Source: Paenibacillus sp. BIC5C1 (GTDB lineage: Bacteria; Bacillota; Bacilli; Paenibacillales; Paenibacillaceae). From it: a stretch of DNA of 64,000 bases. Below, piece after piece: positions 1-7,595 of the stretch (position 1 is its first letter; every line of letters begins with the position of its first letter). The stretch is taken from contig NZ_CP135922.1 in assembly GCF_032399705.1 (NCBI RefSeq), positions 4,340,001 to 4,404,000 on the forward strand, in the 5' to 3' direction. A program made the position numbers and the translations under genes. The notes under the pieces were generated by a model. That model saw only the letters and a list, made by a program, of their open reading frames with translations. It was not told the origin of the DNA and made no database searches.

Positions 1-766
1 CGACCATCCTGACTCGCCTAATTCGGTGTTTCGTGGTTCTAAGTGTGTTAATGAAATGGAGACCAAAAATAATATCTTTCTTTATCGCGCTGCCCTCATT
101 AATGAACTTAGTACCGTGATAGCTGTTGCCTATCTTTCTCTTCTGCACAAAACGGAGTTCTCCGGATCTCGTCCTCTGAGGGAATACAACTGTCGCAGTT
201 TCAGTGTCAACACAGATTTCGTAGGTTTCGAGGGTTCTGTCGTTAAATCCCCTAGAACGCATGTAATTTATGCCAGTCTGATAGAGTAGTTCATTACTAG
301 CCCTCGAATCTTTCATGCTAGTAAGAACGCTCTCTTCGAGGTGGGGAATAACGTACTTGTTCCTACGATTATCTATGAAATCAACCATATCGAACGTTCT
401 TCGTTTTTCTTCCTCGATGATATAGGTAGAAAGCAAAACTTTAATGCCCTCTCCTTCATTCAGGTCAAGAGCGTTCTCTATTAATATGTCTATTGTTCCT
501 AAGTAGCCACAATAAAAGCAGTTACAGTGATAGGGCGGTTCTTTAGAGATGCCAAAAGATGCCCTTGTTTCGGAATGTAATGGACAGCAACTCATGACCC
601 ATTCCCCCGTATCATTCAGTCCTGTGAATGCTTTAGGGTTACTTAGAACCTTCGAGAGATGCTGATAAGAGAACCTGAGTTCATCTGTCAACTCTTCAGG
701 ATCAATGTACAAGGATTCAAGAATCTCAATATTGGGATCCTCTTGTTTGAGAGAGAGATTAATCAC
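1..766 (-). CDS. DnaG-type DNA primase, N-terminal part (runs off window)
   Basis: The gene makes RNA primers for phage DNA replication. It starts at a GTG at 766, overlaps the upstream 59-residue gene by 8 bases and follows a purine-rich ribosome site. About 255 codons are visible. Residues 58 to 90 form a CHC2-type zinc finger: CPLH (Cys61, His64) and CFYC (Cys83, Cys86), with an extra Cys on each side. Near residue 170 the pattern RGF-NDRTLETYEI, followed by VVFPQR and KFINEG, matches the start of the primase core (TOPRIM N-terminal region). The catalytic acidic residues of the TOPRIM fold should lie beyond the left edge. It sits next to helicase and loader genes in one replication cluster. 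Confidence 0.85.
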   Translation of the reverse strand, partial: MINLSLKQEDPNIEILESLYIDPEELTDELRFSYQHLSKVLSNPKAFTGLNDTGEWVMSCCPLHSETRASFGISKEPPYHCNCFYCGYLGTIDILIENALDLNEGEGIKVLLSTYIIEEEKRRTFDMVDFIDNRRNKYVIPHLEESVLTSMKDSRASNELLYQTGINYMRSRGFNDRTLETYEICVDTETATVVFPQRTRSGELRFVQKRKIGNSYHGTKFINEGSAIKKDIIFGLHFINTLRTTKHRIRRVRMV

Positions 767-938
767 TTCCCTTTCCCCCTATCTGGGCGAAACCGGGAGA
801 GCGGATTTCTATCTCGTCCTCATGAACATCGACGTGAACGTTGAAAAAGTTAGGGAAGTATTGGCAGTGAGCCGTTAACTCCTTACTCTCCCTATACGCT
901 TCTAAGCTGATAGAGTTAAGGTACAGTTGTACCCACAT
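759..938 (-). CDS. Small phage protein in replication operon (59 aa)
   Basis: This is a 59-residue reading frame between helicase and primase. It starts at ATG 938, about nine bases after a strong GGGAGG ribosome site, and its end overlaps the primase start, a coupling typical of real phage operon genes. The sequence begins MWVQLYLNSISLEAY and ends in a lysine/glycine-rich tail. I do not recognise the family; no transmembrane segment or Cys motif is present. The compact operon position argues that it is expressed with the replication proteins. Confidence 0.6.
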   Translation of the reverse strand: MWVQLYLNSISLEAYRESKELTAHCQYFPNFFNVHVDVHEDEIEIRSPGFAQIGGKGSD

Positions 939-957
939 GGGCTAGTCCCTCCCTCTC

Positions 958-2241
958 TTAGAAGTATTGTTCGTTAATGGAATCATCCAGGAGAGAGACG
1001 ATACCAGAGTCGAAGTCGTAGCGCACAAGGAACGATTGTCCGCTTGCATTTTCACGATTTTTTATGACCAAGATTCTAAAGGTGTTGTCACTCACTTTTA
1101 CGATAGAGATGCCCTTTGAAGCATCCTGTACGATGGCGAAGGTTTCCCCAATATCTCCGGCATCAACGTTCTCCGTAATGTCCTTCTTTACTTTTTTAAG
1201 GGCATCGCGGTTCGCTTGAGCGACAACTATTGCGGGCTTACCAGTATCGAGAATTAAGTCTCGAACTCCTGCCGAAACATCATACAGGCGCTGTCTAAGG
1301 TCGCCGCTCCCCCGTGAGGGAAGTCGTAACTTTGATAATTGGTCGAGTGTCCAACGATTGTGACCTTCTCGTTCGAGTATCCGGTGGATTTCGTCGAGCG
1401 TGTAAGGTTTGCCTCCATTACTCTTAAGGTCGTAAATTACCATGTCTTTCTTCTTCTGCTTAAGGCGGTCAATAAACTCCGCATAAGCATCTCTCTTTTC
1501 GTTAGAGAGCGTACCGCGTGTTAGAGCAAGCCGTGACACTTTGGCAAGTGTATTGTCCCAGTTATGGGCAATTTCTGACGCTCTTTGCTCCAAGGCGAAG
1601 TAGGCTGGATAGTCATCGTCTAATGTACTGTTCCATGCCGCTGACATCATAAAGGATGATATGAGGGTCTTCCCCATGTTTGTTGGCGCAAACACGAGAA
1701 AGTAATCGACCGCCCCATCTGTGTATTCAAGTCCGTTGGTCGCTAAATCTAGCGGCTTGAATCCAGTAGTCATTCCTATGATTTCATCTTTTGCCCTACC
1801 GTGGATTTTCTCATAAGCATCGAGACGTTGTTGTGCATTTTCGATGTAGGAGTAGCCCTGACCCCTTAAGCCGATAGACTTCAGAAATCTTCCTGCTTCC
1901 ATCTGAAGTTGCTGAATAGCCGCTGTCGTTTCCTTTTTGGCGAAAGTCTCCGAAGCAGATACCAGTATCGGTTTGAACTCCCTATAAAGAAAGTCCTCCC
2001 TCACCGCTCGCACAACGTGGTCGATGTTCTCCAATTCCACCAACTCAAACGTATCAAACTTGTTCATTACCGTTTCTATTGTTGGCAAGTATCCGTTTTT
2101 CTTTTTGAAGCCTTTGACGTACTCGAAGGTTTCTTTGTGTACCTGAAAGTAGTCCTCAGTAATACCTGCATCCTCGACAACGCCCCACTCTTTAACGTTT
2201 AGGATGTGGTTGAGTAGCTGAAGTTCTTCGATTGCCGCCAT
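958..2241 (-). CDS. DnaB-like replicative helicase
   Basis: This is a RecA-fold helicase that would unwind phage DNA at the fork. The chosen start is ATG 2241 (MAAIEELQ), seven bases after GGGAGG; an in-frame TTG at 2256 is less likely. Of 427 residues, the first 125 are a helical DnaB N-terminal-like domain (LLNHILN, ITEDYF). The ATPase core follows, with Walker A APTNMGKT near residues 185 to 192. A later hydrophobic strand AIVVAQANRDA matches the helicase motif that follows Walker B, and GDIGETFAIVQDASKGISI and FRILVIKNREN match the DnaB C-terminal region. It lies downstream of a DnaC-like loader and upstream of the primase, a standard replication set. Confidence 0.9.
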   Translation of the reverse strand: MAAIEELQLLNHILNVKEWGVVEDAGITEDYFQVHKETFEYVKGFKKKNGYLPTIETVMNKFDTFELVELENIDHVVRAVREDFLYREFKPILVSASETFAKKETTAAIQQLQMEAGRFLKSIGLRGQGYSYIENAQQRLDAYEKIHGRAKDEIIGMTTGFKPLDLATNGLEYTDGAVDYFLVFAPTNMGKTLISSFMMSAAWNSTLDDDYPAYFALEQRASEIAHNWDNTLAKVSRLALTRGTLSNEKRDAYAEFIDRLKQKKKDMVIYDLKSNGGKPYTLDEIHRILEREGHNRWTLDQLSKLRLPSRGSGDLRQRLYDVSAGVRDLILDTGKPAIVVAQANRDALKKVKKDITENVDAGDIGETFAIVQDASKGISIVKVSDNTFRILVIKNRENASGQSFLVRYDFDSGIVSLLDDSINEQYF

Positions 2242-2395
2242 TGTGTTCCCTCCCAATTTCCGATTACACTCTTAGTAGTCGAGTCATCTACGGAAAAAGG
2301 TGCGGCGTGATTCCAGCTAAGGCTCTATGTGACTTCATTTCCCTCATCGATTATGTACAAGTCAGACTTGTCCTCCTGACCAATAACACCACCCT

Positions 2396-2440
2396 TTATG
2401 GGGATCTCCCCCCCCCCCCCCTAATTTCAGGATAAAACAT
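2396..2440 (-). CDS. Short ORF interrupted by a G14 homopolymer
   Basis: An ATG at 2440 follows a GGAAGA ribosome-like site. The frame reads MFYPEI then Arg-Gly4 and stops after 14 codons at 2396. Positions 2408 to 2421 are 14 consecutive C on the plus strand (G on the coding strand). With one more G the frame would continue about 25 codons to a stop at 2325; with one fewer it would continue into another frame. The sequence after the tract (IPIKGGVIGQEDKSDLYIID) looks protein-like. I cannot tell a phase-variable tract from a length error in the assembly. Confidence 0.35.
   Translation of the reverse strand: MFYPEIRGGGGRSP
2408..2421. repeat. Homopolymer tract of 14 C (G on coding strand)
   Basis: Fourteen identical bases in a row lie in the leader between the early terminator and the helicase gene. 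This is by far the longest G/C homopolymer seen in the window. Such tracts slip readily during replication and are also error-prone in some sequencing methods. Confidence 0.9.
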
Positions 2441-2489
2441 AATATTTCTTCCGCCGGCAAATTTAATCCTATATTATGGAAATAGAAAA

Positions 2490-2535
2490 GGACTCACCGA
2501 ATACAATTAGAAAAGTAATTGTATTCGGTGAATCC
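2490..2535 (-). terminator. Strong hairpin terminator between loader and helicase
   Basis: Two 20-base arms pair at 19 positions around a six-base loop (core GAATACAATTA / TAATTGTATTC). On the minus strand it is followed by CTTTTCTATTTCC. It separates the loader gene from the helicase gene and could limit read-through between them. A shorter T-run (GGGTTTTC) also follows on the plus strand, so it may work in both directions. Confidence 0.7.
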
Positions 2536-2602
2536 TTACGGGTTTTCATGTAGCGATAGTGCTTGAGGTAGGGCATGCGATCAACGCAACTAAGTTGTCT
2601 GA

Positions 2603-2743
2603 TCAATGCTCCTTTTGGCTGTTTTCGCTTGCCTCTCTAAGTTTGTATCGAGCTGTTATGAGCTGTATCACAACATATATAGAGTCTCTTTCAACGATGT
2701 TGTTCACAAATAGCTCGACAATAGGTATATCTTCACTAAACAC
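2603..2743 (-). CDS. Small hypothetical phage protein (46 aa)
   Basis: This frame follows the loader gene after about 20 bases. The likely start is GTG 2743; a GTGGAG ribosome-like site lies upstream at a rather long distance. The product, MFSEDIPIVELFVNNIVERD and onward, is predicted mostly helical and acidic-amphipathic and ends in QKEH. It resembles short phage accessory proteins in composition, but I recognise no family. It ends about 70 bases before the hairpin terminator, which is consistent with it being the last gene of that transcript. Confidence 0.45.
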   Translation of the reverse strand: MFSEDIPIVELFVNNIVERDSIYVVIQLITARYKLREASENSQKEH

Positions 2744-2766
2744 GCCAACAAACGCTCCACTTAAAT

Positions 2767-3543
2767 TTAGTATTTGTAGGTATTATCTTCTCTTCTGTCT
2801 CTGCCACCCAATGGAATGACCATCGTATTGTAAAGCATTCGAGATACAACCATGTCTCCAAGCATGTCATCTTGACGTAATATCGAATCAGGGAAATTGC
2901 TAGTAAAGATTGTACTTTTCTGTTCTTCTTTACGGAAGTCAATAACATCATAGATCAGGTCTCGAATGATTGGGGTGATTCGACCGCTCCCGATATCATC
3001 TAGTATTAGTAGCGGAACGTCATTCATCTGGTTGAGTTCTCGGTGAGCTTCATAGGTAAACTTCTCGTCATTACGAGTGTAAATATCCCGCTGACGGTTA
3101 GCCCACGCTCCAAATTTTACATACATTCCCACAGGGGTTTCATAATCAAACCATTGTGGGTCACGACAAACTTTGTAAATAAATTCATTAAGAACGGCAT
3201 TCGCTGTCCATGATTTACCTGTACCTTTGCCCCTGTTAATCAAGGCAAGGTTCGTACCTGAAGTGACAAAGCCTACCGAATTAGATAACAAGTCCTTCAG
3301 AATTGTTGCAAAGTCAGCGTTGTCCGCATCCTCAACGTAGTTGTGCAGGTTGGCAGTACGGTACTCCTTGGGGATTTTAGCCAAGCCGATAGCCTTTTCC
3401 AGTTTGTCGTAGCCCACACAGTAGTTAAGCGTATGCTCGGGCGGCAACTTCACTTCACCGCTACGAAGTTTGCACCAGTCCTTTACCACACAGGTTTCAC
3501 ATGTGCTAAACAGTTCTGTCTTTGTTTCAGTCAAAATACTCAT
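2767..3543 (-). CDS. DnaC/IstB-like helicase loader ATPase
   Basis: The 258-residue AAA+ protein should load the DnaB-like helicase onto the phage origin. Walker A (NRGKGTGKS) lies near residues 103 to 111. Walker B (LLILDDIGS) lies near 175, followed by sensor-like STIFTSNFPDS and the arginine-finger region SRMLYN. The N-terminus carries four Cys (15, 18, 24, 42) with CETC spacing that could bind a metal, as in DnaC-like loaders with zinc motifs. Its ATG overlaps the stop codon of the winged-helix gene (TAATG), so the two are translationally coupled. Confidence 0.88.
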   Translation of the reverse strand: MSILTETKTELFSTCETCVVKDWCKLRSGEVKLPPEHTLNYCVGYDKLEKAIGLAKIPKEYRTANLHNYVEDADNADFATILKDLLSNSVGFVTSGTNLALINRGKGTGKSWTANAVLNEFIYKVCRDPQWFDYETPVGMYVKFGAWANRQRDIYTRNDEKFTYEAHRELNQMNDVPLLILDDIGSGRITPIIRDLIYDVIDFRKEEQKSTIFTSNFPDSILRQDDMLGDMVVSRMLYNTMVIPLGGRDRREDNTYKY

Positions 3544-4625
3544 TAGTTACCTCCTTTAATCCTCTTCAGGAAGTCTTCAGCAGACATGCCGCTCTTTGTC
3601 TGTACGGTAGTCTCAACCATTTCCTTCTTCTCTTGCGCCGCGATATAGAACGGTTTCTTGCCTTTCTCGACGAACAAATCAATCTCTGCCGCCCGTCCTG
3701 AGGTACAGAACCACTCAAGGGATTGATTGTCGTATCCAATTTCGAAAAAGGCATTAATTCTTAGCTTAATTAGCGCCTTGTTGCCGTCAACCTTCTTGAG
3801 CAAGCGCCCAATCATTCCACGGTGTTTACTTCGGGCGGTTTCGTGTGTTCTGCCTGTAGCGTCAATAAACTTCTCGTAGAAGTATTGAACGAAGTTGTCG
3901 TTCTTCCATCGGTCAATGTCATCAGGCAGGGAGAACCTGCTTTTCCCTTCCCCTAAGTTGCCCGCTTTTTCAACAGTGCCACCTAGAACGTTTCTCATTA
4001 CTTCCTTTGTCGCAGGTTGGTCGGAGATATCAGGCTTCGCCTTTCTAGCGTACGGTGGGTTGAACATATCGTCACCTTCCTTCTTCACCCTGCTTAAAAG
4101 GGTCTCACGTATATGTGATTCAGTCTCAGCATCGACAGGAATCTCCCGAAAGATGATTCCCTCTTTGTTAAGCTTCTCAAGCATCTTAATGAAGCATTCG
4201 TATACATCTTCGTATAGGCATACCTCAACTTCTTTGTACACGGAATTTACAGTCCACCAGAACATTTCGGATACATGTAGATGGTCAATCTTGTCTATGT
4301 CCATCAGATAGTAGGAGTTCGTCTTCCGATTACCGTTACGTTCCTTCAGGATGAACCCCTTCTCGCAGAGTTCGTCAATGTACTTGATTGCCGTTTTCTT
4401 GGTGCAGTTGCAAGCCATAGCAATTCGTGATACGGCAGGAAATGCTTCTCTTCCGTTCTCAAAAACGTACTTGGATATCACGCCGTAGGCTATCTTAGAC
4501 GTGTCCGATAATTCCAAACAAGAAACCACCATGTTCGGCAGTTGCACATGCCCTCTGTTTTCAGAGTCACGGTAAACGAATTGCTTTTCGCTAGATACTA
4601 TCACCTGTCCTTTGTATTGCCCCAT
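3543..4625 (-). CDS. Winged-helix phage replication protein (DnaD/O-like)
   Basis: This 360-residue protein probably binds the replication origin. Residues about 38 to 100 form a helix-turn-helix: the text SKIAYGVISKYVFENGREAF is followed by VSRIAMACNCTKKTAIKYID and ending in EKGFI, the classic helix_36-type replication-initiator N-domain. The middle is acidic and less structured. The C-terminal third (VQYFYEKFIDATGRTH, GRLLKKVDG, LEWFCTSGRAAEIDLF) resembles the DnaD-type C-terminal part. It starts at ATG 4625 after GGGAGAT and couples to the loader gene. The role is inferred from domain and neighbours. Confidence 0.75.
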   Translation of the reverse strand: MGQYKGQVIVSSEKQFVYRDSENRGHVQLPNMVVSCLELSDTSKIAYGVISKYVFENGREAFPAVSRIAMACNCTKKTAIKYIDELCEKGFILKERNGNRKTNSYYLMDIDKIDHLHVSEMFWWTVNSVYKEVEVCLYEDVYECFIKMLEKLNKEGIIFREIPVDAETESHIRETLLSRVKKEGDDMFNPPYARKAKPDISDQPATKEVMRNVLGGTVEKAGNLGEGKSRFSLPDDIDRWKNDNFVQYFYEKFIDATGRTHETARSKHRGMIGRLLKKVDGNKALIKLRINAFFEIGYDNQSLEWFCTSGRAAEIDLFVEKGKKPFYIAAQEKKEMVETTVQTKSGMSAEDFLKRIKGGN

Positions 4626-4963
4626 TGTTAAATCATCTCCCTGCTATAAGTGGTCGGCGCAAGTATTGACAAAGTTGCGGGAGATGTTACGTCCAGCCCC
4701 TTCCCTGAAGGACTTCGGCGGGCGACTCTTAGGCGTAAACTTGCTGATAATACTTGTGGTATTCAGTAACAAGATTGGACATATTGACTTGCCTCACCTG
4801 GCTTCCTTTAGAGAAGGGGATGTCACGTTGTTCACGTGTATGACTCCGTTGATAGCACAGTGGATAAGGCATATAGCTGTATGTCGCATATGTCTCAACC
4901 CCTCTGTTATCATATTCGATCTAATACTATGGAAAAAGATGTTCGCTTGAAGGCGGGACTTTA
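4626..4963. other. Interval with only short broken reading frames
   Basis: This 338-base interval lies between the replication initiator and the broken DUF3846 gene. Minus-strand frames are short and stop-ridden. One begins at an ATG (MITEGLRHM, 39 codons). Another ends in RPPKSFREGAGRNISRNF and a stop just before the initiator's ribosome site, and looks coding but has no clear start. A 112-codon plus-strand frame opposite them shows no ribosome site or known motif. The picture is of one or more decayed small early genes. Confidence 0.5.
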
Positions 4964-5355
4964 TTAACCGATTACGTGGACTCCTATTGCTCGAAGTTCT
5001 TTAATGAATTTGGAGTACGTTGTGTTAGTGAAGGTAAAGAGTTCGGTCGCCTTCTTGATTTCCTCATTGGTCAGATCTCAAAGGTTGCCTTCGCTGTCGC
5101 CCATGCTTACAAAGATCTGTCCAGCCAGGACTTCGACCTTTTGCCGTCTTCGTCGTACAGTGAGCGGTTGAGCATTAGCCCGTCCAGCTTTCCATTTTCA
5201 TTGCAGAAGATATCGAAGTCGTGATAACGAACCAACTCGATGTACCCGCCGGCAATCGCTTGCAGTTCACTTAGTTCGTTCTTGATCGTCTTCACGTATG
5301 AGTGAACCTTATCCGGTGCGACCACCACCATCCTGATTAAATGTTGCTTTGCCAT
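4964..5355 (-). pseudogene. DUF3846 family gene, broken by frameshift and stop
   Basis: The first 75 codons match the small DUF3846 phage family: AIAGGYIELVRY, IFCNENGKLDGLMLNRSLYDEDG. After GGC AAAA at about 5146 the frame is lost and the annotated frame stops at 5107. In the neighbouring frame the family continues (KVEVLAGQIFVSMGDSEGNL), meets a TGA, and goes on as DLTNEEIKKATELFTFTN to a TAA at 4964. One missing A in the A-run plus one CGA-to-TGA change would restore about 130 codons. Function of the family is unknown; it is common in phage early regions. Confidence 0.75.
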
Positions 5356-5432
5356 GTACCCATTTCTTTCGCAAGCTCTTTAACACTGGGTATACCGTTC
5401 TCCTCCAGACGATGCAAAGAGAGCTGCCAATC

Positions 5433-5735
5433 CTATTCTCTTTTAATTCCTAGTTTCTTCAGCCAATCACTCAGATAGTTAGCCCCACGGGACGCTAGTA
5501 AGCCAGCGGCTACTGTAGATGAGTATGCGGCAATTCCGGTAAGTCCGAATGGATTAAGTCCGAATGCAAATGCCAGTCCTACGCCTACTATAATAGAAAC
5601 TGCATACGTGCCTGTATCCTTAATAGGCATTACTTTCTTGATGACTTCCGTGATTGCTTCTGTTAAGCCTGCCACAAGAATCCACAGACCGATTGCACCT
5701 ACTGCTGTAGCCAATACTCCAGTTAAAGATACCAT
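5433..5735 (-). CDS. Holin-like membrane protein
   Basis: This is a 100-residue protein with two or three membrane segments: about residues 4 to 30 (GVLATAVGAIGLWILVAGL), 42 to 60 (YAVSIIVGVGLAFAFGL) and a weaker one at 65 to 85. It has a charged C-terminus (LKKLGIKRE). It directly follows and overlaps the amidase gene (TAATG), the usual holin-endolysin pairing, so a role in releasing the amidase through the membrane is likely. Sequence alone does not prove holin activity; other phage membrane proteins can look alike. Confidence 0.65.
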   Translation of the reverse strand: MVSLTGVLATAVGAIGLWILVAGLTEAITEVIKKVMPIKDTGTYAVSIIVGVGLAFAFGLNPFGLTGIAAYSSTVAAGLLASRGANYLSDWLKKLGIKRE

Positions 5736-6514
5736 TATTTCTTCACCGCCCTAGCAATTAGGATTGTGTTCAGGAACGCCAGTTCAGAAGCAGTCAGCGT
5801 ACCATTCTTGGCTTTGGTAATCCAAGCTTCGTCCGTAAAGAACCCTTTATCCTTAAAGTCTGTCAGGTTCTTTACAAGCATGTCTAATGCCCACTTATCA
5901 AGCTTCATAGGTTCATCGTCCTCCGATACTTCAGTTTTAGTTGGTGATTCAGGCGTACTGCAATCCTTCAGTTCAGCCGCCACATCGTTTAGGAATTGAG
6001 CCTTACTGATTCCCATAATTTTCAAAGCATTCTTGTACGGGTCGGACTTGCGGTTCGGATCAAGCTCATTGTGGCCTGAAATCCGCTTCATGGGATTCAA
6101 TCCGTACTTGTTACATAGATACGCCATATACCACACGTACCGTTTGTAAGCTTCTTGATTATTAATGCTCCCCTTCTTATTGGAGTAACACAGTTCTACG
6201 CCGATTGCGTGGTCATTGGAGTCAAAGCCGTAAAGGTCATTGTCTGTAGTGACGTTATACAACACGTGCCAAGCCTTCTCAGTGAGTGGCACACACTCAA
6301 TGATGACCTCATCATCAATAAAGGTATGCGCAGAAGCACTCTCGACGTTGGCAGAGTTCGTATAGTAGTTCACGTTACCCACCGCTGTACTGCCGTCATT
6401 GCCCGTGTCATGAGCCACGATAAATACAATTCCTCGGTTCTTTAGGCCGGAACGTCTCTTCGTATTGACTGGTATGTATTTCTGTACAATGGAATACTTC
6501 ATCTTGAAAGCCAT
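5735..6514 (-). CDS. N-acetylmuramoyl-L-alanine amidase (endolysin)
   Basis: The enzyme cleaves the amide bond between muramic acid and the stem peptide of host peptidoglycan at lysis. The 259-residue protein carries an Amidase_2 (T7 lysozyme/CwlA-type) domain at residues about 15 to 165. Likely zinc ligands are His35 (VAHDTGN), His148 (SGHNELDP) and Asp158 (RKSDPY). SAHTF, AWH and GVELCY are further family motifs. After a linker rich in Ser, Thr and Glu, a short C-terminal domain (MKLDKWALDML, FFTDEAWITKAKNGTL) may help wall binding or dimerisation. There is no signal peptide, as expected for a holin-dependent endolysin. The start at 6514 follows AAAGGGTG. Confidence 0.92.
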   Translation of the reverse strand: MAFKMKYSIVQKYIPVNTKRRSGLKNRGIVFIVAHDTGNDGSTAVGNVNYYTNSANVESASAHTFIDDEVIIECVPLTEKAWHVLYNVTTDNDLYGFDSNDHAIGVELCYSNKKGSINNQEAYKRYVWYMAYLCNKYGLNPMKRISGHNELDPNRKSDPYKNALKIMGISKAQFLNDVAAELKDCSTPESPTKTEVSEDDEPMKLDKWALDMLVKNLTDFKDKGFFTDEAWITKAKNGTLTASELAFLNTILIARAVKK

Positions 6515-6531
6515 CTAGTTCACCCTTTCTA

Positions 6532-6873
6532 TTAAATCTTTGGGGTGCTATCCCCTACCTTTTCCTCCGAGATACTATAGACACTTTCTACTTGAGAATT
6601 ACCAGGAACGGTCATGGTAGTTTCTGTATTGGTAGTTTTGAACTCCCTCACTGTCTGTACTGCGAATACCCCGCCCACGATGGTCATAACGACAGGGCTA
6701 AGGCTTCCTATCATCTCAATCGAGACAGAGCTGACCGCTACCCCGAAGAAAGGTGCAAAGAATATAATCAGCAGGAACAGTGCAAACAGACCGCCAAACA
6801 GTACCATTAGAAAATCCTTAGCGGAGAAGCCGTCATTGTCGTTCCAGAATGCGTTCTTCACAAACTTCACCAT
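6532..6873 (-). CDS. Two-segment membrane protein in lysis cassette
   Basis: The 113-residue product has a hydrophobic segment at about residues 20 to 45 (FLMVLFGGLFALFLLIIFFA) and a second at about 58 to 78 (SLSPVVMTIVGGVFAV). A polar C-terminal tail, rich in Thr, Glu and Ser, follows. It overlaps the end of the preceding coiled-coil gene and sits 17 bases before the amidase gene, with a GGGGAGA ribosome site. The position and topology fit a holin or holin partner. The exact role within the three-membrane-protein cassette cannot be assigned. Confidence 0.65.
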   Translation of the reverse strand: MVKFVKNAFWNDNDGFSAKDFLMVLFGGLFALFLLIIFFAPFFGVAVSSVSIEMIGSLSPVVMTIVGGVFAVQTVREFKTTNTETTMTVPGNSQVESVYSISEEKVGDSTPKI

Positions 6874-6874
6874 C

Positions 6875-7186
6875 TTAGCGCACGTCTCCCCTCCGTCTTG
6901 AGAGTTGAGCCACTAATTGCTCTACCTTGATATTCAGCAGCCTGTTCTCACTAATCAGTTCCATGTTTTCCTGACGAAGCGTGATGACTTCGTTGCTTAG
7001 TCTCTCAATCTTTTCTTCCGAAGCTGTGAGACGTTCAATCAGTCTTTCACGGAAGGCCTGCTCGTCCTTGGAGAGCAATTCTCTATCCGTTACCTTGTTA
7101 TTGTTTTTGCCGCTGGCGTAGCCGATTACACCGGATACAGCAGTACCAACGAGGCCAGCGATTGCTGTAATTACACCTACGTCCAT
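6875..7186 (-). CDS. Membrane-anchored coiled-coil protein (XhlA-like position)
   Basis: The first 25 residues form a glycine-rich membrane segment (ITAIAGLVGTAVSGVIGYAS). After a short lysine/asparagine link, residues about 45 to 95 are a strong coiled coil with leucine and isoleucine heptads (ERLIERLTASEEKIERLSNE). The chosen start is ATG 7186, six bases after AGGTGA; a GTG at 7195 is also possible. It is the first gene of the lysis cassette. Short membrane-coil proteins next to holins (XhlA, BhlA types) are common in Bacillales phages, but I cannot match it to one of these with certainty. Confidence 0.6.
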   Translation of the reverse strand: MDVGVITAIAGLVGTAVSGVIGYASGKNNNKVTDRELLSKDEQAFRERLIERLTASEEKIERLSNEVITLRQENMELISENRLLNIKVEQLVAQLSRRRGDVR

Positions 7187-7195
7187 ATCGATCAC

Positions 7196-7549
7196 CTGAC
7201 CTTTTCATTCTCTTGTGTGCACGTTGATAAGTCACATAATAATCCGGTGTATATTGTGTGACTATAGACAACGGGATGTGATGTAATAATGAATGTGTTG
7301 GGACGTTCCTACTCTACCTGCAAAAAGATAAGAACTCGTCCGAATTGACCATAGAAACCTCTACTCCCACATCTTCCTTCACAACTTTCGCCACCCACAT
7401 GCATAACACTAGTTGTGACATGGCTCTTGTTCGGAATTATCTCGTTCACACAGAAATAGCCGCAACCAAGATTTATGCCAAGGTATCTCAGAAAAATGAG
7501 TAGGAAAAATAAGAAAGTTTCATCCTCTTGCAACTACAATATAGGTAAT
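7196..7549. other. Leader region before the lysis cassette; one doubtful ORF
   Basis: About 350 bases separate the giant adhesin gene's terminator from the lysis genes. A minus-strand frame from TTG 7533 to 7309 would encode 74 residues with Cys pairs (GCGYFC, CEGRC) but has no ribosome site, so I do not call it a gene with confidence. The sequence may hold the lysis promoter; no convincing -35/-10 pair at normal spacing was found. Nothing else is recognisable. Confidence 0.4.
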
Positions 7550-7587
7550 TTTGGGCAAAAAATAACCCCTACCAAGTAAGGTAGGGG
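7550..7587 (-). terminator. Intrinsic terminator of the giant adhesin gene
   Basis: Perfect 8-base arms (CCCCTACC / GGTAGGGG) enclose a six-base loop and are followed on the minus strand by TTATTTTTT. It lies just past the stop codon of the 2,233-residue gene and separates late adhesin transcription from the lysis cassette. Confidence 0.9.
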
Positions 7588-7595
7588 CTTCATAA

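Noticed and set aside
4612..4950. Plus-strand ORF of 112 codons
   Set aside because: No ribosome site, no known motif, and it lies opposite the start of the winged-helix gene and a decayed interval.
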